Positions 14,346 through 21,720 of a stretch of 24,755 bases of DNA are shown here, one piece after another. Below the pieces are notes generated by a model, which ran no database searches, was not told the DNA's origin, and saw only the letters and a program-made list of their open reading frames with translations. The stretch spans positions 1-24,755 of the IMG/VR virus record IMGVR_UViG_3300005513_000324, one strand, 5' to 3'. Made by a program: the position numbers and the translations under genes. Position 1 is the stretch's first letter. Each line of letters starts with the position of its first letter. This stretch comes from a virus.

Positions 14346-14502
14346 GAGAGCCCACTGGATCAGATGCTCGGGGGCATACTGGTGCGGGGCGCGCGGCCCT
14401 CAGTTGATTTAAGGTTTTGCAGCGGGGGCATTTGAGAGCGAGGGAGATGTATTCGCCCTCGCCGAGTTTCTTGGAACAATTGCCACAACGGATTTCTTGC
14501 AT
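14314..14502 (-). CDS. com: Com-family zinc-finger translational regulator
   Basis: This 62-residue protein resembles phage Mu Com: MQEIRCGNCSKKLGEG, then LALKCPRCKTLNQLRA. It has four Cys (C6, C9, C25, C28) in a CxxC-x15-CxxC zinc site. Mu Com binds the com-mom mRNA and opens a stem that hides the mom start. Here com overlaps the start of a C5 methyltransferase gene by 32 nt, mirroring com-mom. The C-terminal part (after residue 40) is Pro/Arg-rich and lies in the overlap, so it is probably unconstrained. AGG precedes the ATG. Regulation of the methyltransferase is inferred from this layout. Confidence 0.85.
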   Translation of the reverse strand: MQEIRCGNCSKKLGEGEYISLALKCPRCKTLNQLRAARPAPVCPRASDPVGSHVCQAKTNHR

Positions 14503-14755
14503 CTAGGTATACCTGCATAAAAATGCTAAGCTTCGGGCCGCCTGTGCACAGGTGGCGCGGCCCTGGGCCTTGCTTGCAGCCGTATTCTGCAGGCACGGTG
14601 GCGTGGTCGGTGTTCGAAGCACTGACCGCGTCGCCGCGTCTTAACCCGAACTTTCTCACGCGCACGCGGCCTGCGAAACCGCGACGGGGTTGATAAGCCG
14701 TATATCAACCCTCTGCCTGATGCGCGCCGAGCGGCAACCCGGCAACATGCAGAGC
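14503..14755. promoter_or_regulatory. Divergent region between com and V, rich in palindromes
   Basis: This region holds no convincing gene. It contains a 10-bp palindrome AGGTATACCT (14505-14514) just upstream of com, a GCAT/ATGC hairpin close by, and a 12-bp palindrome CCTGTGCACAGG (14541-14552) set in longer GC-rich inverted sequence. The late dyad lies at 14687-14711. The first elements could control com, the dyad controls V. The exact com promoter is not evident. Confidence 0.45.
14687..14711. promoter_or_regulatory. Late-promoter dyad upstream of V (putative Ogr-type activator site)
   Basis: GGGTTGATA (14687-14695) and TATCAACCC (14703-14711) flank a 7-nt spacer, the same core as at 5869-5893 but with a different spacer sequence. 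The flanking CTCTG to the right is also shared. It occupies the place of the P2 V promoter. Its centre (14699) is 57 nt from the V ATG at 14756. Confidence 0.65.
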
Positions 14756-15400
14756 ATGAACGCCGAACTGCTCGAACTCACCCGCCTGCTGCACAACATG
14801 ATCCGTCTCGGCACCATTGCCGAAGTGGCTAACGGTCGCGCCCGTGTGCGTCTGAGCCCAAAGCTGACGACAACCTGGTTGCGCTGGGCGGCATTGCGCG
14901 CAGGCGACGCCCGCAGCTGGTGGGCGCCTTCGGTCGGGGAACAAGTCGTCCTGTTGTCGCCCGGTGGCGACCTCACTGCTGGCGCCATCCTGCCGGCGAT
15001 CTATTCCGATGCTTTCCCCGCGCCGTCCGACAATCCTGCCCTGCATGCCACGTATTACCCGGATGGTGCGGTTGTCCAATACGACTCGCAGGCGCACACT
15101 CTGGTCGCCACGCTGCCGGACGGTACCAGCGTCGCCGCGGCTCCTGGCAAAGTCACCTCTAACGCCGAGGATACGGAATGCACGGGCAATCTGCTGGTGC
15201 AAAAGAACCTGACCGTCAACGGTTTTGCGGCCCTGAATGCCGGCATGAACGTCCAGGCCGGCAAGGAAGGCGGTCCGGCTGCGGTGATCGATGGCAGCAT
15301 GCACGCAACGGTCGACGTGACCGCCGCCGGCATCAGCCTGGTGAAACACCCACACGGTGGGATAAAAAAGGGCGATGAAGATTCAGGGGCGCCGAAATGA
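14756..15400 (+). CDS. V: Baseplate spike protein (P2 gpV-like)
   Basis: gpV is the membrane-piercing needle at the tail tip. The 214-residue protein (P2 gpV has 211) starts with the ELLELTRLLHNMIRLGTI helix, followed by an OB-fold region (GRARVRLSPKLTTTWLRWAA, VGEQVVLLSPGGDL). A beta-helix-like repeat region follows (LLVQKNLTVNGFAALNAGMNVQAG). The tip carries the H-x-H iron-binding motif HPH (198-200) in VKHPHGG. ATGs at 14756, 14747 and 14690 are in frame; 14756 fits the P2 N-terminus best. No Shine-Dalgarno is evident. The stop overlaps W. Confidence 0.93.
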   Translation: MNAELLELTRLLHNMIRLGTIAEVANGRARVRLSPKLTTTWLRWAALRAGDARSWWAPSVGEQVVLLSPGGDLTAGAILPAIYSDAFPAPSDNPALHATYYPDGAVVQYDSQAHTLVATLPDGTSVAAAPGKVTSNAEDTECTGNLLVQKNLTVNGFAALNAGMNVQAGKEGGPAAVIDGSMHATVDVTAAGISLVKHPHGGIKKGDEDSGAPK

Positions 15401-15735
15401 TGGACGCCCGCACCGGCCGCGCCTTATCTCGCCTGGCCCATATCCAGCAATCCCTGGCCGACATTCTGACCACGCCTATCGGTTCCCGTGTCATGCGCCG
15501 CGAATATGGCTCCGAAGTCCCGGAGCTGATCGACCAGCCTCTACATGGGGCGACGGTCCTGCGCATCTATGCCGCCACCGCCCACGCGGTGTTGCGCTGG
15601 GAGCATCGCATTGCACTGACCGGCGTGCAACTTGAGCGCGGCCAGGATGGACAGGCCACACTGATCCTGGTTGGTGTGACCAGTGAACAAGGTATTCAGT
15701 TGACCGTGCCTGTCGGCCAGGGGGTACGCCTGTGA
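15397..15735 (+). CDS. W: Baseplate wedge protein (P2 gpW-like, gp25 family)
   Basis: This 112-residue protein (P2 gpW has 115) belongs to the gp25/lysozyme-like baseplate family. It carries the typical ALSRLAHIQQSLADILTTPIGSRVMRREYGSEVPELID motif region, including the conserved R-x-Y-G. It forms part of the baseplate wedge around the V spike. Two adjacent ATGs (15397 and 15400) overlap the V stop. Its last bases overlap the GTG of J. Confidence 0.95.
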   Translation: MMDARTGRALSRLAHIQQSLADILTTPIGSRVMRREYGSEVPELIDQPLHGATVLRIYAATAHAVLRWEHRIALTGVQLERGQDGQATLILVGVTSEQGIQLTVPVGQGVRL

Positions 15736-16622
15736 GCGCCGCTATCGACCTGTCGCAACTACCGGCGCCCAATGTCATCGAGCCATTAGATTTTGAGACT
15801 ATCCTGGCCCAGTACCTGGCCGATCTGGAGGCGCAAGGCACCGATCTGGACGAGCTGACGGAATCCGACCCCGCCATCAAAGTGGTGCAACTGAGCGCCT
15901 ATCGTGAATTAAAACTGCGCCAGCGGATCAATGAGGCCGCCCGCGCCCTGATGCTGGCCTATGCCGTTAAAACGGATCTTGACCAGATTGGCGCCAACAT
16001 GGACGTCCCGCGCCTGCAGATCTGGCCGGCGGATCCGGACAAGGGCATTGCGGCCGTCATGGAAGAGGACGACGATTTCCGCCGCCGCATCCAGCTGGCG
16101 CCGCAAGGCATGTCTGTCGCAGGGCCGGAAGGCGCTTATATTTTCCACGCCTTAAGCAGCGACGGCCGTGTGCGCAATGCCACCGCCACCAGCCCTTCGC
16201 CTGGTCAGGTGGTGATCACGGTTCTGTCGCATGAAGGGGACGGTACACCCTCGCAGGAGCTGCTGGACGTTGTCGCCGCCCGCATGCTGGATGATGGTGT
16301 GCGGCCTTTGACCGATTACGTACAGGTGCGCGGTGCGCAAATCGTCCGCTATCAGGTACACGCCAAGCTTTACAGCTTCACGGGGCCGGATCCGACCGTT
16401 GTTCTGGCGGAAGCCGTCAAACGCATGCAGAAGTATGCCAAGGAAGCGCACCAGCTGGGCCGCGTGCCGACCCATTCCGGCATTGACGCGGCGGTCCACG
16501 TTGCCGGCGTCGAGCGCGTCATCCTGTTGTCGCCGACCGCAGATCCAGAAATATCGAAGCTGGTGGCGTATTACTGCGACAACCTGCAGGTCGAATATGC
16601 CGGCATTTGGGGCGCTGCATGA
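15732..16622 (+). CDS. J: Baseplate protein (P2 gpJ-like)
   Basis: gpJ is a baseplate arm or edge component of the Mu gp47/P2 J family. The 296-residue protein (P2 gpJ has 302) begins SAAIDLSQLPAPNVIEPLDFETILAQYLADL and contains the conserved region LDQIGANMDVPRL, DDDFRRRIQLAP, and GPEGAYIFHALSSDGRVRNATATSPSPGQVVITVL. It starts at GTG 15732, which overlaps the W stop (GTGA). Its stop overlaps the I start (ATGA). Confidence 0.94.
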   Translation: MSAAIDLSQLPAPNVIEPLDFETILAQYLADLEAQGTDLDELTESDPAIKVVQLSAYRELKLRQRINEAARALMLAYAVKTDLDQIGANMDVPRLQIWPADPDKGIAAVMEEDDDFRRRIQLAPQGMSVAGPEGAYIFHALSSDGRVRNATATSPSPGQVVITVLSHEGDGTPSQELLDVVAARMLDDGVRPLTDYVQVRGAQIVRYQVHAKLYSFTGPDPTVVLAEAVKRMQKYAKEAHQLGRVPTHSGIDAAVHVAGVERVILLSPTADPEISKLVAYYCDNLQVEYAGIWGAA

Positions 16623-17176
16623 GCAAGAAAAAAATCCACTCTTTGCTGCCGCCCAATGCCACGCCCCTGGAACGGGCGCTGGAAGCGACGACTTCCCGGA
16701 TCTCCGATGTGCCGGTCCCGCTTCGGACCTTGCACAACCCGGACAAGATCGATATCAACCTGCTGCCCTGGTTAGCCTGGCATTGGTCGGTCGATAGCTG
16801 GAAATCCTACTGGACGGAAGAGGTACGGCGCGCCCGTGTGCGCAACGCCATGAAGATCCACCGCCAGAAGGGCACAGCCAAGGCCGTCAAGGACGTGGTG
16901 GCCGCTTTCGGCGGCGCCATCCTGTTGCGCGAGTGGTGGCAAACGACGCCGATGGGTGAGCCGTTTACGTTCGAGCTGGTGCTGATCTTATCCGGTGCCG
17001 GCGGCCAGTCGGCGACCGCCGCATTTGTGGACGATGTGATTGCCGAGGTCCACCGCACCAAGTCCATCCGTAGCCATTTTACGTTTACCCAGGGCGTCGA
17101 GACGCAAGCCGCCATTGCCGTGGTAGCGACTGCTCGCCCTGTGATCTCTGCCCGTTTGAATTTGACTGAAGCCTGA
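16619..17176 (+). CDS. I: Tail/baseplate protein (P2 gpI-like)
   Basis: This 185-residue protein (P2 gpI has 176) carries the family sequence LLPPNATPLERALEATTSRI, PVPLRTLHNPDKIDINLLPWLAWHWSVDSW near residues 35-65, and RARVRNAMKIHRQKGTAKAVKDVVAAFGG. It links baseplate and tail fibre. The ATG at 16619 overlaps the J stop; the frame's earlier codons from 16607 are inside J. Fibre gene H begins 4 nt after its stop. Confidence 0.94.
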   Translation: MSKKKIHSLLPPNATPLERALEATTSRISDVPVPLRTLHNPDKIDINLLPWLAWHWSVDSWKSYWTEEVRRARVRNAMKIHRQKGTAKAVKDVVAAFGGAILLREWWQTTPMGEPFTFELVLILSGAGGQSATAAFVDDVIAEVHRTKSIRSHFTFTQGVETQAAIAVVATARPVISARLNLTEA

Positions 17177-17180
17177 CCCT

Positions 17181-19019
17181 ATGCCTGGACTACAAATCAT
17201 CATCACCAAGGCCGGCCGTGCCGCCCTGGTCAACGCCGAACATAACGGCACTGCGCCGCTCAAAATTACGGAGATCGGCATTACTGCTGCGGTCTTTACC
17301 GCGAATGACGACGCTACCACCTTGCCTGGCGAGATCAAGCGCTTGTCGACCATTTCCGGCGAGGTGGTGGCACCCGATACGATGCACGTCACCATCCGCG
17401 ACGATGGCAGCGACACCTATATTGTGCGCGGTATCGGCTATTGGCTCAGCAACGGCGTGCTGCTGGGCGTCTATAGCCAGCCGGATCCCATTCTGCAAAA
17501 GTCGACACAGTCGATGATGCTGCTGGCCGCCGATGCCGTGTTCACCACCATCAAGGCCACGGCGCTGGCGTTCGGCGACGCCAATTTTACTAACCCGCCG
17601 GCCACCGTTGAACGCCAGGGCGTGGTCGAGCTGGCGACCGCAGCCGAGACAATCTCAGGCAAGGATGCCACCCGCGCAGTGACCCCCGCCGGATTGACAT
17701 CCGCCGTGGCTAAGGCGATGACCGACCACCGGGCCGAAGCAGACCCGCACCAGGCGTATCTGACTGCCGACCGCGCTAACTCTCTGTATTTTCGCAAGCT
17801 GCAGGCGGTCACCAGCAGCGATACCGATTGCGATACCTTGTTAGACACCGGCGTGCGCGATGTCTCGGTTGCTAATGATCGCGGCGTGATCGCCGCTACC
17901 AGGTTGCCGGCTGGCGCCGATGGTTACGGCAGCTTGACCACTGTGAACGGCGGCCAGTTCGTGCACCAGGTCTATACCGAGGCGACCATTGCGCACCGCA
18001 CCTGGCAGCGGACCGGGTATCTCGGGACAAATAAACCGTTTGAGGGCCACGACTGGAAGTTACTCTGGGATTCCCGCACGTTCGACCCAGCCGCCAAGCA
18101 GGACAAGCTCAATTACACGCCTGTGCAGCAAGGCACCGGCATCGGGCAATCGCCCAATACCGTCAAGATCGGCGCGGCTGGCGATCAGTTGAAGGCGACA
18201 GTCGACAAATTGGATCTGGGCAGCTTCGTGTTTCAGAGTGGCCTGGACGCCGTTCTTAAAAGTTATCTGTCTCTGGCCGGCGGCAGTGTCTCAGGGCAGT
18301 TGCAGGTTTCCGGCTCTATCGGCGCCATTGGCAGCGACGGCCCAGGCAGGCCGACTATTGAGGTCATGAGCAAGGACAAGACCGACCATGCCTACATGAC
18401 GTTCCACCGCCCTGGCATGTTTGCCACGCATTTCGGGCTGGATGGCAATAACGACCTCGCTGTCGGCGGTTATTCGATGGGAGCGAACGCCTATAAGTTG
18501 TGGCATGCGGGGAATTTCAATCCTGGCGCCAAACAAGACATGCTCGGTTATAACCCGGTACAGCAAGGCACCGGCATCGGGCAAACCTCCAATGCTATCA
18601 AAATCGGCTGGAGCAACGGCAGCGGCGTGAAGGTCACGGTGGATGCCACCGATATGGGGTCGGTCGTTTTTGGTTCACACCGCACTAGATTAAATTGGAA
18701 CGGTATCGGCGGCCAACCTACTTGGATGTTTGGCGGAAATACGCCCGATGACGTCAACGTCTACAACCCGTCGAATTTCAATGTCAATTACGCCAATAGC
18801 GCCAACTATGCCTCCAATGCTGGCACCGCCAGCTATGCCACGCAACTGACCGGCCAGGGGCTGGTGCATGGCGGCATTGGGGGATATCACCTGAACAAGA
18901 ACCATACGAACTCAGAGGTTGGCGGTGCCTGGGAATTGCGCGGTTATGCGTATGACTTCGGGTCCGGCGGCGATGGCGGCATGGGCACACGAACAGCTTT
19001 ATGGCAAAGGGTAGCGTAA
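17181..19019 (+). CDS. H: Tail fibre protein (P2 gpH-like)
   Basis: The fibre binds the host receptor. Of 612 residues, the first 150 form the conserved baseplate-attachment part (GLQIIITKAGRAALVNAEHNG, IGYWLSNGVLLGVYSQ, a phage-fibre N-terminal domain). A linker follows with VELATAAETISGKDATRAVTPAGL and DRANSLYFRK. Two copies of a shaft module follow (about residues 303-355 and 448-500), each with AKQD.L.Y.PVQQGTGIGQ. The receptor end is Gly/Asn/Tyr-rich and closes with GTRTALWQRVA, a common fibre ending. Length is near P2 gpH (669), but the distal half is not P2-like, so host range should differ. Its TAA overlaps the G start. Confidence 0.9.
   Translation: MPGLQIIITKAGRAALVNAEHNGTAPLKITEIGITAAVFTANDDATTLPGEIKRLSTISGEVVAPDTMHVTIRDDGSDTYIVRGIGYWLSNGVLLGVYSQPDPILQKSTQSMMLLAADAVFTTIKATALAFGDANFTNPPATVERQGVVELATAAETISGKDATRAVTPAGLTSAVAKAMTDHRAEADPHQAYLTADRANSLYFRKLQAVTSSDTDCDTLLDTGVRDVSVANDRGVIAATRLPAGADGYGSLTTVNGGQFVHQVYTEATIAHRTWQRTGYLGTNKPFEGHDWKLLWDSRTFDPAAKQDKLNYTPVQQGTGIGQSPNTVKIGAAGDQLKATVDKLDLGSFVFQSGLDAVLKSYLSLAGGSVSGQLQVSGSIGAIGSDGPGRPTIEVMSKDKTDHAYMTFHRPGMFATHFGLDGNNDLAVGGYSMGANAYKLWHAGNFNPGAKQDMLGYNPVQQGTGIGQTSNAIKIGWSNGSGVKVTVDATDMGSVVFGSHRTRLNWNGIGGQPTWMFGGNTPDDVNVYNPSNFNVNYANSANYASNAGTASYATQLTGQGLVHGGIGGYHLNKNHTNSEVGGAWELRGYAYDFGSGGDGGMGTRTALWQRVA
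18126..18149 (+). repeat. Exact 24-bp repeat in fibre gene, copy 1
   Basis: This segment encodes QQGTGIGQ in the first shaft module of the fibre. It is identical to 18561-18584, 435 nt (145 codons) downstream and in the same frame. Recombination between copies would delete one module cleanly. Confidence 0.85.
18561..18584 (+). repeat. Exact 24-bp repeat in fibre gene, copy 2
   Basis: Second copy of the repeat at 18126-18149. Flanking codons are similar in protein but diverged in DNA, so identity over 24 bases points to recent exchange or selection. Confidence 0.85.
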
Positions 19020-19495
19020 TGACAAAGACCGATAGCAATGCAACAAACGACCAGGCGCCGCAGGCCAGCGTCAACCCATTCTCCTATACCGACATCCGGG
19101 ACATCGTGCGCGTGCCGGCCGGTTTTACCTGTTCGGTCAAATTCGTCAGCCGTGACGATTACTTGTCGTACATGGCGTGCGCCGACGATGTGGAAGCGCA
19201 TGGTCGCGCTATCCACGCCGACTGCGTCGCACGCCAGGCGGACGGCGTGCCGGACTATTTTCCGAGCGACGCCGAGCTGGTGGAAGCGGTACAGGAGCGC
19301 ATGGCGCGGGAGCTGCGCCGCGCCAACAGCGAGGTAACGAAATACCAGGACCGTGTCGACGTGGACGACGCCAGCGCCGCCGATGTTGCGCTGCTGCGCG
19401 CCTGGAAGATCTATCGGGTCGGCCTCAATCGCCTGGTCGACCAGGAGAGCTACCCGCATGGCCTCACCTGGCCTGTCGCGCCCATCACCGCTTAA
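19019..19495 (+). CDS. G: Tail fibre assembly protein (gpG/Tfa-like)
   Basis: This protein helps fold and attach the fibre. It has 158 residues from the ATG at 19019, which overlaps the H stop (TAATG). The N-terminus is poorly conserved. The middle is helical and charged (ELVEAVQERMARELRRANSEVTKYQDRVD), and the C-terminus ALLRAWKIYRVGLNRLVDQESYPHGLTWPVAP matches the end common to caudoviral fibre assembly proteins. It normally co-varies with the fibre tip. No cargo gene lies between G and FI, where P2 carries Z/fun. Confidence 0.85.
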   Translation: MTKTDSNATNDQAPQASVNPFSYTDIRDIVRVPAGFTCSVKFVSRDDYLSYMACADDVEAHGRAIHADCVARQADGVPDYFPSDAELVEAVQERMARELRRANSEVTKYQDRVDVDDASAADVALLRAWKIYRVGLNRLVDQESYPHGLTWPVAPITA

Positions 19496-19532
19496 TTCTT
19501 CTTCAACCTCATTTACCCCAGGAGTTTTACTT

Positions 19533-20708
19533 ATGCCTACCGATTACCACCATGGCGTGCGCGTCATCGAAAAGAACGAGGGTACGCGCCCGATCCGTAC
19601 CGTTAGCACCGCCGTCATCGGCCTGATCGCCACCGCCGAAGATGCCGACCCGGCTGTCTTTCCGCTCGATACGCCGGTCCTGCTGACCAATGTGATTGCA
19701 GCGCAAGGCAAGGCCGGCGTCAAAGGGACGTTGCGCCGCTGCCTGGAAGCCATTGCCCTGCAAACCAAGCCCATGACCATCGTGGTGCGCGTGGCCGAAG
19801 GCAAGGACGAAGCCGAGACGACCTCCAATGTCATCGGCACCACCACCGCCGCCGGAAAATACACGGGGATCAAAGCGCTGCTGGCGGCCCAGGCCCGGCT
19901 CGGTGTTAAGCCGCGGATCCTGGGCGCACCTGGTCTGGACACCAAGGCGGTCGCCAATGCGCTGGCAAGCGTCGGGCAGCAACTGCGCGCTTTCGCGTAT
20001 GTGTCGGCGCATGGTTGCCTGACTAAGGAAGAAGCGACCGCCTACCGCAAGGATTTCGGTCAGCGCGAACTGATGGTGATCTGGCCCGATTTCGTGAACT
20101 GGGATACCGCGACTAACGCGGATGCCAGCATGGCGGCGACCGCTTACGCGCTGGGCATGCGTGCCAAGATCGACGAAGAGATCGGCTGGCATAAAACGCT
20201 CTCCAATATGGTGGTCAACGGCCCGACCGGCATTTCCTCGGACGTGTTCTGGGATCTGCAAGACCCGGCCACCGATGCCGGTTACCTGAACAGCAAGGAA
20301 GTCACGACCCTGATCAACAGCAACGGCTTTCGCTTCTGGGGTTCACGCACCTGCGAAGTCGGCGGTTATTTTTACTTTGAGAACTATACCCGCACCGCCC
20401 AGGTGGTGGCCGACACCATCGCCGAAGCGCATATGGCCTATGTCGACGTGCCCATGCATCCGGCCCTGGTCAAAGACCTGATCGAGAGCATCAACGCGAA
20501 ATTCCGCGACCTGATCCGTGGCGGCTATCTGCTGGGCGGCAACGCCTGGTTCGATGCTGAATACAACAGCAAGGAAAATTTGAAGGATGGCAAGCTGGCG
20601 ATTGATTACGACTACACGCCGGTCCCGCCTCTGGAAAACCTGATGTTCCAGCAGCGCATCACCGACCGCTACCTGGCCGATTTCGCCGCCGCTGTGGCCG
20701 CCGCTTAA
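19533..20708 (+). CDS. FI: Contractile tail sheath protein (P2 gpFI-like)
   Basis: The sheath contracts to drive the tube into the cell. From the ATG at 19533 the protein has 391 residues (P2 gpFI has 396). It starts PTDYHHGVRVIEKNEGTRPIRTVSTAVIGLIATA and has LIRGGYLLGGNAWFDAEYN near the C-terminus, ending YDYTPVPPLENLMFQQRITDRYL, all typical of P2-type sheaths. AGGAG at 19520-19524 is a strong ribosome-binding site, consistent with high expression. The open frame upstream to 19353 runs through G and is not used. Confidence 0.95.
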   Translation: MPTDYHHGVRVIEKNEGTRPIRTVSTAVIGLIATAEDADPAVFPLDTPVLLTNVIAAQGKAGVKGTLRRCLEAIALQTKPMTIVVRVAEGKDEAETTSNVIGTTTAAGKYTGIKALLAAQARLGVKPRILGAPGLDTKAVANALASVGQQLRAFAYVSAHGCLTKEEATAYRKDFGQRELMVIWPDFVNWDTATNADASMAATAYALGMRAKIDEEIGWHKTLSNMVVNGPTGISSDVFWDLQDPATDAGYLNSKEVTTLINSNGFRFWGSRTCEVGGYFYFENYTRTAQVVADTIAEAHMAYVDVPMHPALVKDLIESINAKFRDLIRGGYLLGGNAWFDAEYNSKENLKDGKLAIDYDYTPVPPLENLMFQQRITDRYLADFAAAVAAA

Positions 20709-20740
20709 CCGTTTCACTTACATAGAAAGCAGACCACCCT

Positions 20741-21250
20741 ATGGGCATGCCTAAAAAACTCAAAGATTTTATTTTGTTCGATAGCGGTAACTCCTATCGC
20801 GGCCAGGTGACAGAGATTACCCTCCCGAAACTCTCTCGCAAGATGGAAGAGTACCGTGCCGGCGGCATGAGCGGTCCGGTATCGGTTGACCTGGGCAATG
20901 AAGCCATTACGCTGGAATGGACTGCCGGCGGTCTCATCCTGGAAGCCCTGTTGCAGTATGGCGCCCGCAGCCATAACGCGACGCAACTGCGCTTTGCTGG
21001 CGCGTACGAGAATGACGACGATGGTGGCATGTCGGCGGTCGAGATCGTGGTACGCGGGCGGCACAAGGAAATCGATATGGGTAACGCCAAGTCCGCCGAG
21101 GATACCAACCAGAAATATACGACCGCCTGCAGCTATTACAAGCTGACCATCGATAACCGGCCGATCTTCGAATTCGATTTTATCAATGCCATCGAGAAGA
21201 TCGACGGCAAGGACCGCAACGCCGATATCCGGCGCGCTATCGGGCTGTAA
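20741..21250 (+). CDS. FII: Tail tube protein (P2 gpFII-like)
   Basis: Major subunit of the inner tail tube. It has 169 residues (P2 gpFII has 172) with the family start PKKLKDFILFDSGNSYRGQVTEITLPKLSRKMEEYRAGGMSGPV. The middle has SAVEIVVRGRHKEIDMGNAKSAED, and the end is IEKIDGKDRNADIRRAIGL. It lies 32 nt after FI, with only a weak purine-rich leader before its ATG. It is followed by an unusual 111-nt gap with a dyad. Confidence 0.95.
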   Translation: MGMPKKLKDFILFDSGNSYRGQVTEITLPKLSRKMEEYRAGGMSGPVSVDLGNEAITLEWTAGGLILEALLQYGARSHNATQLRFAGAYENDDDGGMSAVEIVVRGRHKEIDMGNAKSAEDTNQKYTTACSYYKLTIDNRPIFEFDFINAIEKIDGKDRNADIRRAIGL

Positions 21251-21265
21251 GTCCGACGACCACTA

Positions 21266-21293
21266 ACGTTGATATCAGCAGCGATATCAACGT
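21266..21293. promoter_or_regulatory. Third dyad, between FII and E
   Basis: ACGTTGATATC (21266-21276) and GATATCAACGT (21283-21293) form a perfect 11-bp inverted repeat with a 6-nt spacer. It shares the GTTGATA/TATCAAC halves of the late dyads at 5865 and 14687, but these are 10 nt apart instead of 7. It is not followed directly by a T-run, so it is not a standard terminator. It may be a late activator site for E-T-U or an RNA hairpin affecting E translation. Confidence 0.45.
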
Positions 21294-21361
21294 CAGTATC
21301 AGCAACAACATCGACAGCAGCACCCATTTCTTTTTTTTATTCACTATTAAAGGCTCCCCGT

Positions 21362-21712
21362 ATGAAAAATTCTACCCCTGTCACCACCAACGCTGCCGAC
21401 GCCGACATCGCCGCTACCGGTCTGTATAAAACGGTCACCCTGGAAGAACCGTTGACCCGTGGCGATACCCTGATCACCAGCGTGCAGATCCGCAAGCCCA
21501 TGGCCGGTGAGCTGCGCGGCGTCTCGCTGGTGGATCTGAGCAATCTGGATGTGCTATCCCTGCAGCGTGTGCTGCCGCGTGTCACCGTGCCGACCTTGGC
21601 GCCGCATGACGTGGCAAAGCTGGATCTGGCGGATCTGATGGCCTTGGGTTCCGAGGTGGCTGTTTTTTTGCTGAAGAAAGCAGATCGTCCGGTGGTCTAC
21701 CCGAATTCGTAG
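21362..21712 (+). CDS. E: Tail protein E (P2 gpE-like), pre-tape-measure chaperone
   Basis: This is the first of the two overlapping chaperone frames ahead of the tape measure. From the ATG at 21362 it has 116 residues (P2 gpE has 91). It contains VTLEEPLTRGDTLITSVQIRKPMAGELRGVSLVDL and LDVLSLQRVLPRVTVPTLAPHDVAKLDLADLMALGSEVAVFLL, the gpE/gp41-like family pattern. A slippery T-run near its end allows a -1 shift into E'. The open frame back to 21269 covers the dyad region and lacks an ATG start; AAAGG upstream of 21362 supports that start. Confidence 0.9.
   Translation: MKNSTPVTTNAADADIAATGLYKTVTLEEPLTRGDTLITSVQIRKPMAGELRGVSLVDLSNLDVLSLQRVLPRVTVPTLAPHDVAKLDLADLMALGSEVAVFLLKKADRPVVYPNS
21664..21670 (+). 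promoter_or_regulatory. Programmed -1 frameshift site (T TTT TTG)
   Basis: In the E frame the codons are GTT TTT TTG, giving the X-XXY-YYZ heptamer T-TTT-TTG used by P2 gene E. After a -1 shift, reading resumes at 21670 and stays open for 17 codons up to the ATG of E' (21721), in the same frame. The fused E+E' product would be 158 residues. Confidence 0.85.
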
Positions 21713-21720
21713 AAGATCCC

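Noticed and set aside
14360-14665. A 101-codon minus-strand frame overlapping com
   Set aside because: It is basic and low in structure, while the overlapping com frame has a clear four-Cys zinc site and known family.
14690-14755. An N-terminal extension of V starting at 14690
   Set aside because: It would begin inside the late-promoter dyad and adds 22 residues absent from the P2 V N-terminus.
19496-19532. Cargo gene at the G-FI position used by P2 Z/fun
   Set aside because: Only 37 nt with the FI ribosome-binding site are present; no gene fits.
19527-20261. A 244-codon minus-strand frame opposite the sheath gene
   Set aside because: It is a His/Gly/Arg-rich complement of the conserved sheath sequence with no independent support.
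21328-21341. T-run after the FII-E dyad as a terminator
   Set aside because: The T-run begins more than 30 nt after the dyad stem, too far for intrinsic termination, and E-T-U must be transcribed through it.
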